From NCBI GenBank assembly GCA_021521415.1, contig JAIQDT010009079.1, forward strand, positions 1 to 64,000: 64,000 nt of DNA, in the 5' to 3' direction. Source of the DNA: Bidens hawaiensis. Taxonomy: Eukaryota > Streptophyta > Magnoliopsida > Asterales > Asteraceae. Numbering within the stretch: the stretch's first letter is position 1; the number at the start of each line of letters is the position of its first letter. Positions 21,072 through 32,189 of the stretch are shown piece after piece. The notes under the pieces are model-generated. The model was not told the origin of the DNA. It searched no databases and worked only from the letters and a program-made list of their open reading frames with translations. The translations under genes and the position numbers were made by a program.

Positions 21072-21995
21072 GCTCTCTACATAGAAGACACATTTCAATT
21101 CTTCTTTTATTTTAAACTTCTATAACTTTTTCATACGGCATCTAAAAAAATCACCATAATAAAAGTGTTTGTTTATCTTTAATATAAATATCATATTGTT
21201 ATAAATAAATAAATAAAAATTAGTAGGTTTTTTTATATTGTGTTATATAGTTGTTCTTTGTATTTTTTAATTGGATTTTTCTATACATTGTGTTATATAT
21301 TTTGATCATTGTGTTTTTCAATTGATACTCATATTAAAGATAAAAAAAACTTCATTGTGTCTTTTTGTTCATCATGGTATCTTGTGTTTAACATTTGTTT
21401 TTTTACTTATCAATTCGTTTTAGTCATTCTGTAATACGTTCATAATGTTTTGTACAGAAATGACATGTGGCATTTAATTAATTTAAGAAAAAATAGTATT
21501 ATGTTCATTGTGTATTACGTTCAATTCAATGTGTAATATCTAGTTTCCATTGTGTCTTATGTTTCAGGTCTTTGTGTTATATGTTTTAATCATTGTGTTT
21601 TACTTTTCAGGTTATTGTGTAATATGTATTCATCATTGTGTTTTATGCATTAGATACATGTTGGTATTTTTCATGATATTTACATATTATTATTACACAA
21701 CGGTGTTATTAGTACTTAAAAAAACACAATGATGAGTTGAAAGGCATGACAGCGAAAATCAAAATGACAAACAGAAAAACACAATGATGAAAATGACATA
21801 ATAGGATGCAAAAAGACACAAAGATGTAATTTTTGTTTTAATTTTTATTAAACAAAATTATACTCATATTAAAGATTATAAAAACACTTTTTATTATGGT
21901 GATTTTTTTATTTTTTTTATATATCATATGAAAAGGTTATTGGCGTTTTAAAATTATAGAGAAATTAACATGTGACTTGCACTTGAAGAGAGAAA
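21072..21995. repeat. Foldback-type inverted repeat with a minisatellite-like centre
   Basis: The left arm (about 21072-21205) and the reverse complement of the right arm (about 21850-21995) share phrases such as AATCACCATAATAAAA(A)GTGTTT and CTTTAATAT. The centre (about 21230-21820) is a loose array of CATTGTGTTTTATGTT-like words on the left and their reverse complements (ACAATGATGAAAATGAC) on the right, so the inversion continues inwards. No coding. It may be a foldback or MULE-like non-autonomous element; the ends and target duplication are not clear. Confidence 0.5.
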
Positions 21996-22138
21996 ATATT
22001 TACTATTACTTTTATACACTTTTACATTTAGTCCCACATGACACATATCAATTTATCATGGCTTATCACACTTTTACTTTTTATTGGCATTTGTAAAATA
22101 ACTCAACCATATTTGTATTATTAATAGTAGATATTATA

Positions 22139-22668
22139 TCTCTATTCAATTTTCACTCATAATCTATAATAATATATTTAAACGAAACCTTTAAAATCTT
22201 TCTGGTTGCTCCATACATTATCTCAAGCCACAAAATTACATTATTTGAAGACGGATGCTTCTCATGCATTTGACCCGAATTCACGGGCATGGGTCTTACC
22301 AAACCCAGATTATTCTTAAACAGGTTATAACATCTCATTAAATTTAAAATTAATCACAAAATATTTGAATATTAATATCTTATAAAATAGGGATATACTA
22401 AAACATAATATTTGGTTTTGTGAAAAAAGATATTATTTATAATGACAAATTTATTATGAAAAAATTAGCTGGTCATGGGTCTTACCAAACGTATATAGCT
22501 TTAAAATCGGGTTATAACATCTAATTTATTTGTGAAACTCTTTCACCATCAAATCTAAGTATATTATTAAGTAATTTGCAATAAATAAAATTAAAATTCA
22601 AAAAATATATATAAATATTTAATAAGAATAATAAAAATTAACCCCGTAATATGTGGGATAAAAACTAG
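22139..22668 (+). mobile_element. Short Helitron-like element
   Basis: The right end reads CCCCGTAATATGTGGGATAA, then AAACTAG, followed by T: a weak hairpin a few bases before CTAG|T, as Helitrons end. A possible start is A|TCTCTATTCAATTTTC at 22139. The interior has two copies of the phrase 'ggt.ttaccaaac....tt.aaa..gggttataacatct' (about 22290 and 22475), also present at 8.2-8.4 kb. Just to the left, 'aatagtaga' at 22124-22132 looks like the 5' end of another Helitron on the opposite strand. Non-autonomous; no Rep/helicase. Confidence 0.45.
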
Positions 22669-23170
22669 TTAAAAATAAATGTTCATATTTATTTTGCATT
22701 TAATTCATATTGCATTTAGGGTCGAGAAACTTTACAATAATGCCTTAACGTACGATAGGTACGCGAGACGCTCAAAGACAAAACACAAAGGCAAAAATAC
22801 CAAAACGTTCAACCAAAAACTTAAAACGCTCAGTCAAAAACTAAAACGCTCAAAAACGGTTTTCATGAAGAAAAGTAAAAAATTGATCGATTAACGATCC
22901 AAAACTGTTTATTTCGGTGAACCAATGATTAATTGGATATATATTGATGATTTTGAGATACTATGATATGATTTCATGGATTAATTTCATGAAAAATAAG
23001 AATTCTCGTATTATTGTATGAGATTGAGTTATAATAAGAAGATTAGTTTTCCTATGAAGGATATGAAATAATCTTATCCATTCATTTTAAAATTGAGTGG
23101 TTGAGATTAGATTAGAAAGATCATCAAGTGTAAAACAATGGTAAGGGCATAATAGGTATAACACATTTGT
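22669..23170. other. Non-coding DNA
   Basis: AT-rich. A 71-codon lysine-rich frame (22679-22894) contains a CAAAAACTTAAAACGCTCA-type repeat and looks like a low-complexity artefact. No gene is recognised. Confidence 0.4.
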
Positions 23171-23640
23171 TGACTTTCTCTCTCCACATGCAAGGCACAT
23201 GTCAAATTCCCCCATCATTTTAAAACGTCCATAACTTTTTTATACAACATTTTTTTTTCAAAAAAATTTCACCATAAAAACGAGTGTTTTTTTTATCTTT
23301 TATATGAGTACCATATTGCTTTATTAAAATAAAAAAAAAATTCGTGGGTTTTTACAAATTGTGTTTTACCATAATTGAGTTTTACAAAATTGTGTTATAC
23401 AATTGTGTTTTATTTTTCATAGTGTTTTTTGCATTGTGTTTTTTACATTGTGTTATTTAATTGTGTTTTCATTATGTTTTTGTTATTATGTTTTTATTTT
23501 CATAGTGTTTTTCCATTGTGTTTTTTACATTGTGTCTTTTTCATTATGTTTTTCATAGAGTTTTATTTTCCGGCGAAATTTCTGAAGACTTTTCCGGCAA
23601 GGTGGTGGCGGTGGGCGGTGGTGGTTGTAGGAGATAAGTG
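23171..23640. repeat. Third, one-armed copy of the 21-kb foldback family
   Basis: At 23171-23330 it aligns with the left arm of the 21.07-kb repeat (ACACATGTC region, TTCACCATAA, ATATGAGTACCATATTG). It is followed by the same sort of ATTGTGTTTT word array (about 23355-23560). The opposite arm is missing; instead a GC-rich tail (CCGGCAAGGTGGTGGCGG) ends it. Truncated copy. Confidence 0.5.
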
Positions 23641-24056
23641 AAAATTTTAAGTGGGTTTTAATTAAATGGGTTTTTGAAATTAAATTAAATAGGTTTTTAA
23701 TATTAAGTTATTAGACAAAAATATCATCCTTTATAGTTTTTTTAAAAAAATTAAACTTCTTATTTGATCTTTTACAATAAATATTTTCATTTACATTTAA
23801 TTCACATAAATAATGGCATGTGCATACAAGGAAACTTAAAATTTCTTTCATTTACACCGCATTTAATTATATTAAACGAGATTGTACGTATTGAAGGAGT
23901 TTTTTTTTCTTAAATAGATGTAAAAAAGTGTTTAGTATTTTAGCATAGTTTGAAAAATATTTACCAATTTAGTTACTTTTCTTTATCCTCTTTATATTTT
24001 ACCTAATTTATACTTTTGTTTTATTTTTATTTTCTCAATCATCTCTTTTGTCGAAT
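23641..24056. other. AT-rich non-coding DNA
   Basis: No gene, repeat array or element boundary is visible to me. Confidence 0.4.
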
Positions 24057-24074
24057 CAAAACTTCATAAATATT

Positions 24075-24394
24075 AACCACTTGGGCTAGCTCAAGTGGCC
24101 AGCTAAATGATGGGTAAGAGCTTGATGTCGGTTGGTCTCTCAAGTTCGAATCTTGATGGCGACACGAGTTTTCTATTAGAGTGTCCATTCCCAGAGAGCT
24201 TGCTCTTGTGGGCGGACAACTCCTGTCAAGTGGCAGGGGGCTCGAAATTTTCTCGTGGAACGCCTAGCCAAACTCGAATGCCAAGCGTGGGCCCGGTTAA
24301 GATAACATAGTCTTGGCCCGAGTGGGGCGGTTGGGGCTCTATCCGAGAGCTGTGGCTGATTATTCAACCACTATGAAAGTCACCGTTCAAAAAA
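24075..24394 (+). mobile_element. tRNA-derived SINE with target-site duplication
   Basis: The head contains pol III promoter boxes: an A-box-like TAGCTCAAGTGG (24087-24098) and a B-box-like AGTTCGAATCT (24142-24152). The tail ends in TTCAAAAAAA. The sequence AAAACTTCATAAATATTA occurs directly before (24057-24074) and directly after (24394-24411) the element, a long duplication typical of LINE-mediated insertion. About 320 bp. Confidence 0.85.
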
Positions 24395-24747
24395 AAACTT
24401 CATAAATATTACTATAATATTCAACAAAAAAATTCAAAAAGTTCTGAAAAAGAATATAGCTACAGTTCTACAAAATTAAAATTAAAATTCTACGAAAAAA
24501 TCGACAAAATTTCAGAAAATTGAAAACAACAACAATTCAATAAAAATTCGAAAAACTCTACAAAAATTACAAACTAAATCTGTAATAAAAAATGAAAAGA
24601 AAAAAAAAACTACATTCACTAAATCTGAATGAGATTAGCAAAATAGCAAACTAACAAAAAAAAAGTGTAAATGAAATTGAGGGACACACGTCGTTCACAA
24701 AACGAACCTCGTTATTCAAATCGAACACAACCCAAGGTGCCTGACCC

Positions 24748-25180
24748 CAGTGGCGAAGCTAGAAAAAGTTTTCTATGGGTTCGGGATGTTATGGTGCTCG
24801 ATTTTTTTTCTGGCTTCAAAGTTTTCGGGGGCCATATAGGTCGAGTTAGGTCAGTCATTCAGTCAAATAAATAAAATGAATATCACTATTATAACAAAAA
24901 TAAATCGTCAACATTCAAAAAATTCAAGTATCATTCGCCCGTTTATAATGTTTATTATAAATTTTTATAGTATTTTTAAAGCTTTTTTATATTTTATAAA
25001 AGAAATATTCATTGTATAACTAATTTTTTTAATAATCAGTGGGTTCGAATATTATTTTTAAAATGAACTGGGTTCGTTCACCAAAAAAGAATTGGTTTGT
25101 TCGTTAATCTGTACCTATAGGTTACATATAAAATCGAAAAAAGACCGGGTTCTAGTAGTGGCCATGTAGCTCTGCCACTG
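24748..25180. mobile_element. Non-autonomous hAT element, 433 bp
   Basis: The left end CAGTGGCGAAGCTAG pairs with the reverse complement of the right end, CAGTGGCAGAGCTAC. It is flanked by 8-bp duplications CCTGACCC (24740-24747) and CCTGAACC (25181-25188) with one mismatch. There is no transposase frame. Confidence 0.8.
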
Positions 25181-25188
25181 CCTGAACC

Positions 25189-25532
25189 CAAACGTCGTTC
25201 GAATCAATATTAGAAATCGCCGTTCGAATCACGTTCTTGCCGTAGAAGACATGAAGTCACTAGAATTGGTTACCGGAGAAGAAATGAATTCATTGGAATA
25301 TCAAGAGTTGTGGTGTATCGGCAAAATTAGCTGGGAAATTCCTACTACTACTGCGACGGGATAAAAGTAATTAAAAGTACCCCGCATTGATAAATTGAAT
25401 GGAGAAAGATTGAATGAACTCAGGGGAGATGTTTCTTTAATTAAAAGTAACAAAAAAAGTAATTAAAAGTACTCAAATAAGAAAATATTTTTTAAAGTAT
25501 ACCATTTAAATAAATATCTTTTTGTAACTACA
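25189..25532. other. Non-coding DNA between two hAT elements
   Basis: No gene recognised. Confidence 0.4.
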
Positions 25533-25878
25533 CCTACTTGTAAAGTCGACTCTACCATTATGGGGCCTAAAGCACAATAAAAATTTGTGGCCCTTCTAAC
25601 TAAACACTAATTTGTGGTTTTCTTGACCTTCCTCAAATACACCATTGCTTCTTGCTTCTATAAACCATAAACAATACCTGCAGCTCCACTATACTAGCAT
25701 ATAATATAATACCAAAGATTGAATATATAAAATTATTAAAATCAAAACATAATCCACTTTCCATCAAAATACACAAGAGAACAAAGATGTTGAAAAAATT
25801 ATACCACAAATTAGGGAGCAAAGAAGAATCGATGTTACAGTTTAATGACTTTCAGTTTTTAGAATCTAAAAATTATTA

Positions 25879-26130
25879 CCTCCGTCCCATTATAAGTGTT
25901 CTAGTTTGACTTTTCAAGTCTTTCTTTTGCAACATTGACCGTAAATATTTTTGTTCGTGTCATATAATACTTGATGAAAATTATATTAATGTAAAATACA
26001 TTTAAAACCCAATTCATTTATATATTTTACATCAAGTATTATATAACACAAACAAAAATGTTGTCGGTCAAAGTTAAACAAGAAAGACTTGAAAAATCAA
26101 ACTAAGACACTTATAATGGGACAGAAGGAG
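25879..26130. mobile_element. Stowaway MITE (Tc1/mariner)
   Basis: The terminal repeat CCTCCGTCCCATTATAAGTG pairs with CACTTATAATGGGACAGAAG near the right end. It is flanked by TA on both sides (25877-25878 and 26131-26132). 252 bp, strongly palindromic throughout. This is a classic plant Stowaway. Confidence 0.92.
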
Positions 26131-26186
26131 TAATAAATTTCAGATTTTATAATCAAGTTCTCAAATTAAATATTACAGTTAATTTA

Positions 26187-26228
26187 GGGTGGGGGTGGGG
26201 GTGGGGGTGGGGGTGGGGGTGGGGGGGC
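26187..26228. repeat. GGGGGT hexanucleotide array
   Basis: Six to seven runs of five or more guanines separated by single T residues on the plus strand. This meets the sequence pattern for stacked G-quadruplexes. Confidence 0.9.
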
Positions 26229-26400
26229 GAATTTTATCATCATTAATTAATACATAAACATAAATCATTGGAAACTTGAAAAAGCCTACTTTTAAAAGCC
26301 CATGTAATACAAACTTTGTTTTATTTAAAGGCCTAAACAAGTTAGAGGCCTAAAGCCCTAACTTGTTTTAAATGGCCCATGAGCCAGCCCTGCCTACATG

Positions 26401-27039
26401 GTTATAAACTCCATATTATAGGCCAACTTTCTACAACCATTTTTTTTTCTTTTTGTTGTACATATCTATACATGGGGTGAGTTTAATGAAAAACTAAAAA
26501 AAAGTGAAGACTCAAAAAGTGTTAGATGTAACTAATTTTACATTTAAAAATAACTTCCATAATTTTTTCCAAGTTTTTAACATTTAAAAAAACTTACATA
26601 TTTTTTCGAAAGATTTTGTAAATAAATACATGTATAAGCCACTTTGATAAAAAAAAAATATTATAAAAAATAAAAGGAAAGTAAGTTTTTTTTACAACAA
26701 TGTGTTTTTGTTTAATCAGAATGCCTTCCATATTGATTTAAATAAAAGCTATAAAAAGAATTATGCAAAAATATAATTTTTACACGTAATAATGAGTTTT
26801 TATGAGTTTTCTTTTTATACACATACAACACTCATGGTTATTGAGTTTCTCATAATTTTTTATAGTTCTCTAGTGAGCACATACACACATTAATGATTCA
26901 ACGCAAGTATTTGTGACAAGTGTTTTATTATCCTCTCATTATTTTGTTGTTGAAATGTTAATTTCATTCAATAGTTTTACAACAATTATTATTTTTTTGA
27001 ATGGCAATATTTATAAACGAACCTAGCAAAAGTGAGGCA
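26401..27039. other. Non-coding DNA
   Basis: AT-rich, with no gene or element ends recognised. Confidence 0.4.
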
Positions 27040-27415
27040 GGTATGTTTAGCAAAACTAGCTGCTAGCTATAGTTAGAAGCTGGTGGATGTAGTTGATAGC
27101 TGTAGTTTTTTAGATATATTTAGATGTTTGGCAGAGTAGCTTAAGCATTTAATAAAATGTATAAAATTACTAAAATGAGCATAACTAAAAACAATAATAA
27201 TAAATGTATTTATTCTGAAAGGTTATTTAAGTAAATTAAAATACTAAAAGCTGGTAGCTTTCTTTCTAAACACTACTAGTAGAAGCTTTAAGTTTTAAAC
27301 TTTTTCTCCTAAACCTAAAATGCTTCAAGCTCCTTGAACCAAACAAAGCTTTTAATTGAGTATGAGTTTTTTCTTAAAAGCTTGATGCTCTTAAAAGCTT
27401 CCTGCCAAACATACC
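27040..27415. mobile_element. MITE with GGTATGTTTGGCA-type ends
   Basis: The left end GGTATGTTTAGCAAAACTAG pairs with the reverse complement of the right end, GGTATGTTTGGCAGGAAGCT. Subterminal AGCT-rich words recur on both sides. I see no convincing target duplication, so the superfamily (probably hAT) is uncertain. Confidence 0.55.
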
Positions 27416-28400
27416 CAAAGAAAAACAAAAAGTTACATGATAAGAAGTGGATTTTTTATCCACTCGGTCCAACTAACTATATAACTTCTATCCCTTCCTG
27501 TTATCCACGTAAATGAGTATGTAAGAATAAAATCAAATATGAGATCTCTAGTTCTAACTTCACTTGTAAAAGCCGCTTCATTTTACGCACGCTAAATGAA
27601 CCACCACACAGAAATAATGATGCCATGAATAACGTTCCTCTTCTTGCTTGTAATTGGTAAAGTGTCAATCCAAATCAATATACCATGAACTGACAACAAG
27701 GTCGGCCCGTGGGCCAGCGAAACCAAGCAACGACTTTAGGCACACACTTAATTAAGGTAAAAAAACCCACTATATACAGATTTATTATAATTGGCAAGGT
27801 AAACTCAAGAATTGTAAAGGCCCGGACCCTGGTGCTCTACTTGACGTTTAAATTACTCATAAACACAGTTTTAAATATCAGAGTAAATTAAAATTTTCGC
27901 GGAATAATTAAAACATCAACCATTCATGAGTCTTAAATTTAAACAAACATTCAAACATGCCTTTTAAGTTCAAACATCACAAAATATCATAACTTCAAAT
28001 CTTCAGATGCCAGCTTATTTATTCTTCTGCCATGTGTGATTCTCAAGCCATCTATTTCATTATATTTGCCTGCGTGGATACTAAAATTCAGCTACGCTGA
28101 GTGAGTTCTGGTTTATCAGGCAACATACATTACATTCACATACTTACATATACGTATCCGAATATCAATATTAGATACTAAACCTGTTTACCTTCCTTTC
28201 ATACATACATACATACATTCATACTTTCTTATTGTAACTTACTTAGTGCATACATAACTATTTCTTCATTTTAAAGAGCCTTCTGCCCTATAACCTTACA
28301 TATATCATTAGGGCAGGCTACCTGTGAGATACGTCAAATTAGGGTTCCGATTGTATTCGTATTTGTATTCGTTTATGATGTAAACCGAACAGTTTTGTAA
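27416..28400. other. Non-coding DNA with a CATA microsatellite
   Basis: CATA repeats occur at about 28199-28222. The phrase GGTCGGCCCGTGGGCC at 27702-27717 resembles a single hAT end without partner. Some of this may belong to the gypsy LTR that follows. No gene. Confidence 0.4.
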
Positions 28401-30869
28401 ACCAAAACTTATGATATAATTAAAATATTGGTTTTTTATGTTACTAAATCATTCCCATTTGTTCAATTTGAAAAACCCCTTTTACGGATTCGAAAACGCC
28501 TTTAAAACGATCAAATTACATCGAAAACGAACTTCCGGGACGCATAACGAACCACGCAAGACGAGCTGGGCCAACCCACCCCACCCCGGGCACGCCGCGC
28601 CGCGCGGCCAGGGCAGAGGGGCAGGGCAGAGGGGCTGGTCGCACGGTGCCAAGTGACATCTGCAACATATTTTCGGGTTTTTGTTATTTTGTGTCTTGTC
28701 TTGATCCTTTTTGCATGAAAACTCTTGTTATTATCACACATACTTGACCATACTTATTACCCTATATGAACACCACCAATCCCTTCATTTTTCCCCTGCT
28801 ACAACTCCAAAATCTCTCTCAAATTCAAAGATTTCAAGGTTGTTATTTTAGTGTTCTTGAAGGTTTGACTTCAAAAATTCAAACTAAGTTAAATCTTTCA
28901 TTCTAATTAGCTTATATAGCCTTATTATACAAAATATATATAATATACACCCCTTGTTACCTTTGGTGGTTACTTCTCCGGTCTCAGTCGGTGAGGTTTT
29001 GGGCCTTGTAAGGCAAGGCTACGTGGAAGACTTTCGAGTCATTGATATATATATATATATAACTTGTTTATACATATTAACCTTAAATTCTGCTCATTTT
29101 AGTTTGTTTGTCATATTTACAAGTTCTATGGTTATGAGTTCTAAGAGTCTAGCCTCGGTTTAACCGTAAATAGCTCTAAACCGTAAACCGAACTTTGTTT
29201 ACCAGTTTTTGTTAAATAATTGTTTAAACATGCTTATTGTTATATTTAAGTTTCTAAAATCATTTTTATGAGTTCTATGGTTATGGGTTTGTGAAATCTT
29301 ACATCGGTTTTAACCCGAACCAAGATCCGATTCGAAAACCAAACTTTCGCTTAAAGACTTTATTGTTAATTTTTTGGTTGTAAACTTAAGTTATACCATT
29401 TATAAACTATTATACAAGTTCTTTGATATTTGAGCATGTGGAAACCATCTATGAACTTATTATGAGATGGAAACCGAACCAAACCGAACTAAACCGATTT
29501 TCACTCGTTTAAGACACACAAGTGTGTTTTTAACTATCAAGACTTGTATAAATATTTAAAAATACTTTATAAACTGATTTTAATTATTTTCTTAAGTACT
29601 TGGAAATATTGGATCCAACTTGATCTCATAACAAAGTTTGGACCGACAAAACCGAACACTCGCTTAACGTGCGTTGTTAGTTCTAAAACAATAGAACTAC
29701 ATACTTGGTTTAAGTCTTATTAAGTTTTATTGAGTTATCTCATAACATTCATTATTTTGGAAAGTTAACTTTGGTTTGACCAATTATAAAGACCCGAACC
29801 AACAACCCGAACACTCATTAAAACCCGTTTTAGTATCTTTATTCTAAAAGGACTTGCATTCTTGCATTTTACCCACCTTATTACTTAACATAGGTTGAGT
29901 AAATATAAAGGTTAGATACTTTAACCCGGTTTCGAGAAAACTTGTATTTTTATAGGGTTATTATTATAAATTCTTAAATAGTTACAATTTAAACCTTAAA
30001 CTTTAATTGTTTACATTTCTTATCTTTTATTTTAAAGCTTTCTTAAAACAACCTTTCTAATACAAGGCTTTTACTTTTATTTAGGCTTTGCTCGTTAAAC
30101 CCGTCATTCCAGTTAAACTCCAAATCATCCATCTTTCAAGTTTATTACTAGAACGTGAGTACTTTCATACCCCGTTTTCTATCTTTCGTTTTGGGGGTGT
30201 ATTGCATACTTATTCAAACTAAATGTTTTATACTTGAGTCTTAAACCACAAACGTCATTGTATACTTTACTTAAATAAATGCTCGATTTGGTGTTCCATG
30301 CTTACATGCTTATATGCTTTTGTGTTTACCGCTTTTGGTTGGTTGATTCATAAATCCGTGAGCTATCTTGTATTCTCTCATAGCACGGTGTCGTTAATGT
30401 ATTCTTATTAATGACCTCATGAAATCCGAATCTATTTGGTATTCTCTTATAGAAGGTGCCACTAATGTATTCTTATTAGCAATCTCACATTTATCCAAAT
30501 TATTGCTATTATTTATTGTTCCGTGTACAAGTTGTGGAAATTTCATATTATATACATATTGTTCAAAACTACGAATTGCTCACCAACCTTTGTGTTGACA
30601 AACTTTATTTTATGCAATGTTACAGGTTTGCATTTAGGTAGATTCGAGATGGTGAAGAAAACGTTGTCAAGACCTTTAGGATATTAGTAAAATGAACAAT
30701 ATTTGATTTGCTATATTTTAATATCTTATGAACAAGTATGTTATGTGACATTTTGATGTTGGGAAATTAAATGAGTTTGTTAAATATTGGCGCTTTAAAT
30801 AGTGTCATGCGCTTATGGGCAATCCGTCGCATCCCGGCATGTTCCGCCGCCTTTGGTCGGGGTGTGACA
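28400..30869 (-). mobile_element. Ty3/gypsy LTR remnant
   Basis: On the minus strand it begins TGTCACACCCCGACCAAAGG at 30869. The terminal 430 bp are duplicated at 34704-35123 and, more distantly, at 3350-3478 plus 5132-5173. A GC-rich tract lies at 28540-28650 (CCACCCCACCCCGGGCACGC). The left boundary is not defined; 28400 is approximate. No coding. Confidence 0.55.
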
Positions 30870-31046
30870 CTACCCTACTTTCCCATATATTATTAGGGTT
30901 TGGTCCCTCTTTTCTCAGATATTTTCAGGTTCTGGTCCCTACATTCTCAGAAATTATTAGGGACTAATCCCTACCTACTCAAATATTATTAGGTTTTGGT
31001 CCCTACTTTCTTAGGTATTATTAGGGTATGGCCCCTACTTTATATA
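30870..31046. repeat. Minisatellite, five ~32-33-bp units, next to the LTR
   Basis: Units of the form ATATTATTAGGGTTTGGTCC followed by CTACTTTCT repeat five times. The same five-unit array, in the same order relative to an LTR end, occurs at 35124-35290. Confidence 0.85.
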
Positions 31047-31802
31047 CAACCATACGACTATACAACCATACATACATTCCATACAACATATAACCATATA
31101 CTTATGTCCTTTACTATATACATACACTTTCACATATCATACACTTACTATATAAAGTAAGTGTGTTAACATATCACATAGATTATGCACACAACCCCGA
31201 AAAACATACCAGAGAAAAAGGGCTAAAAACTCACCTAGATCATGTTTCTTCCAGAGAAAATGGTAACTCCTTTCTTCAGCGGCATATGTTACAGGGTAGT
31301 GAGTGAATGTAGATTTCGGCTAAAATTTCACCTAGGCTTGAATATGTTAAGACTAGTGAGTGAGTGTAGATTTCGGCAGCTTAACGAGAGGAAATCAATA
31401 AAAATAATAAATGCTTAGTTATCAATAAGTTACAGTGTATATATAAGTGACGAAACCATTTGTTATACATCTCATAACGAATGGACTCCATTCGTCATCA
31501 TTCCCTAATCTATACATTAAGACCAACGAATGTACCATTCGTTGTCGTCATTCGTTAAACAACCTTAACGAATGGACAAAACTAAATACGTATGAGCTCA
31601 TTTGTTATACATCACATAACGAATGGCTCATATTACATTTATGAATGTACCCTAGTACATTTACCAAAATGCCCTTATATGTTACAAAACCAAATCCATT
31701 ATAAACAAAGACCGAGATGACAAAACGTGCACTAACAACCCCCCCCCCCTCGTCTAGAGTTATTTCTCTTGATCATTTGAAGCGCTTGGTGTTCCAATCA
31801 GC
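31047..31802. other. Non-coding DNA with hairpins and a C-tract
   Basis: It contains the hairpins listed at 31477-31544, a repeated phrase CATTTGTTATACATC with CATAACGAATGG (about 31458-31484 and 31600-31626), and a run of cytosines at 31739-31750. No gene. Confidence 0.45.
31477..31544. repeat. Two perfect hairpins with three-base loops
   Basis: Hairpin 1 has arms ACGAATGG and CCATTCGT with loop ACT (31477-31495). Hairpin 2 has arms CAACGAATG and CATTCGTTG with loop TAC (31524-31544). The architecture matches the CATCGCG hairpins of the Athila LTR, although the sequence differs. Confidence 0.7.
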
Positions 31803-32189
31803 CAGGGCCGGCCCATAGGGTGGCAGGGTGGTCGACGGCCACAAGCCCGACACCCTGTTAGGCCCGAAATTTATTTTTTAAAAAAATTATATTTATATTA
31901 AACAATATGTATATTTAATGTTTAAACCTAATTACATGACTACTAGCTTGGTCTAGTGGCAAAGGATTATTACTCTCAACCAAAAGAACCAAAAGGTTAT
32001 GGGTTCAAGTCTCATTTGAGTCATGTTTAATTCCTTTTATACAAAAAATTTTAACACAACCCAAATTATAACCAAGTAAACCTGTATGAAAATTTAATTG
32101 TTTTTACCAACAAAATACTCCTTTTTAATTAAGGTAAAAAAAATTCGCCTTCGGCCAAAACATTTTTTGCTTTCTCGGAGCCGGACCTG
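31803..32189. mobile_element. Non-autonomous hAT element, 387 bp
   Basis: The left end CAGGGCCGGCCCATAG pairs with the reverse complement of the right end, CAGGTCCGGCTCCGAG. Eight-base flanks CAATCAGC (31795-31802) and CAATCGGC (32190-32197) differ at one position. A tRNA-like segment lies inside. Confidence 0.8.
31940..32050 (+). mobile_element. tRNA-like SINE fragment inside the hAT element
   Basis: A-box-like TGGTCTAGTGGCAAAGG (31949-31965) and B-box-like GGGTTCAAGTCTC (32000-32012) lie about 50 bases apart, as in tRNA-derived SINEs. The body is short and no target duplication is evident. An alternative is a decayed tRNA pseudogene. Confidence 0.45.

Larger units (their letters stand above)
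25541..26392. mobile_element. Non-autonomous hAT element, 852 bp, with a nested MITE
   Basis: The right end, reverse complemented, begins CAGGGCTGGCTCATGGGCC. The left end TAAAGTCGACTCTACCATTA, followed by TGGGGCC, is a decayed version. Eight-base flanks CCTACTTG (25533-25540) and CCTACATG (26393-26400) match at seven positions. Subterminal GGCCTAAAGC phrases occur at both ends. A Stowaway MITE (25879-26130) and a GGGGGT array lie inside. Confidence 0.65.

Noticed and set aside
22679..22894. Lysine-rich 71-codon ORF
   Set aside because: Low complexity with a CAAAAACTNAAACGCTC-type repeat; no homology recognised.
24107..24310. 67-codon ORF and its antisense partner
   Set aside because: They lie entirely within the SINE body.
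26187..26228. Telomeric or centromeric satellite
   Set aside because: The GGGGGT unit is short, single-site and not the plant telomere repeat TTTAGGG.
28400..30869. A spliced host gene, suggested by the leader-like texture of 28.8-30.7 kb
   Set aside because: No frame has family motifs, and the right end is a typical LTR terminus duplicated twice elsewhere in the window.
31949..32012. A functional tRNA gene
   Set aside because: Only A- and B-box-like words are present. No acceptor stem pairs and it lies inside a hAT element, so a SINE or tRNA relic is more likely.
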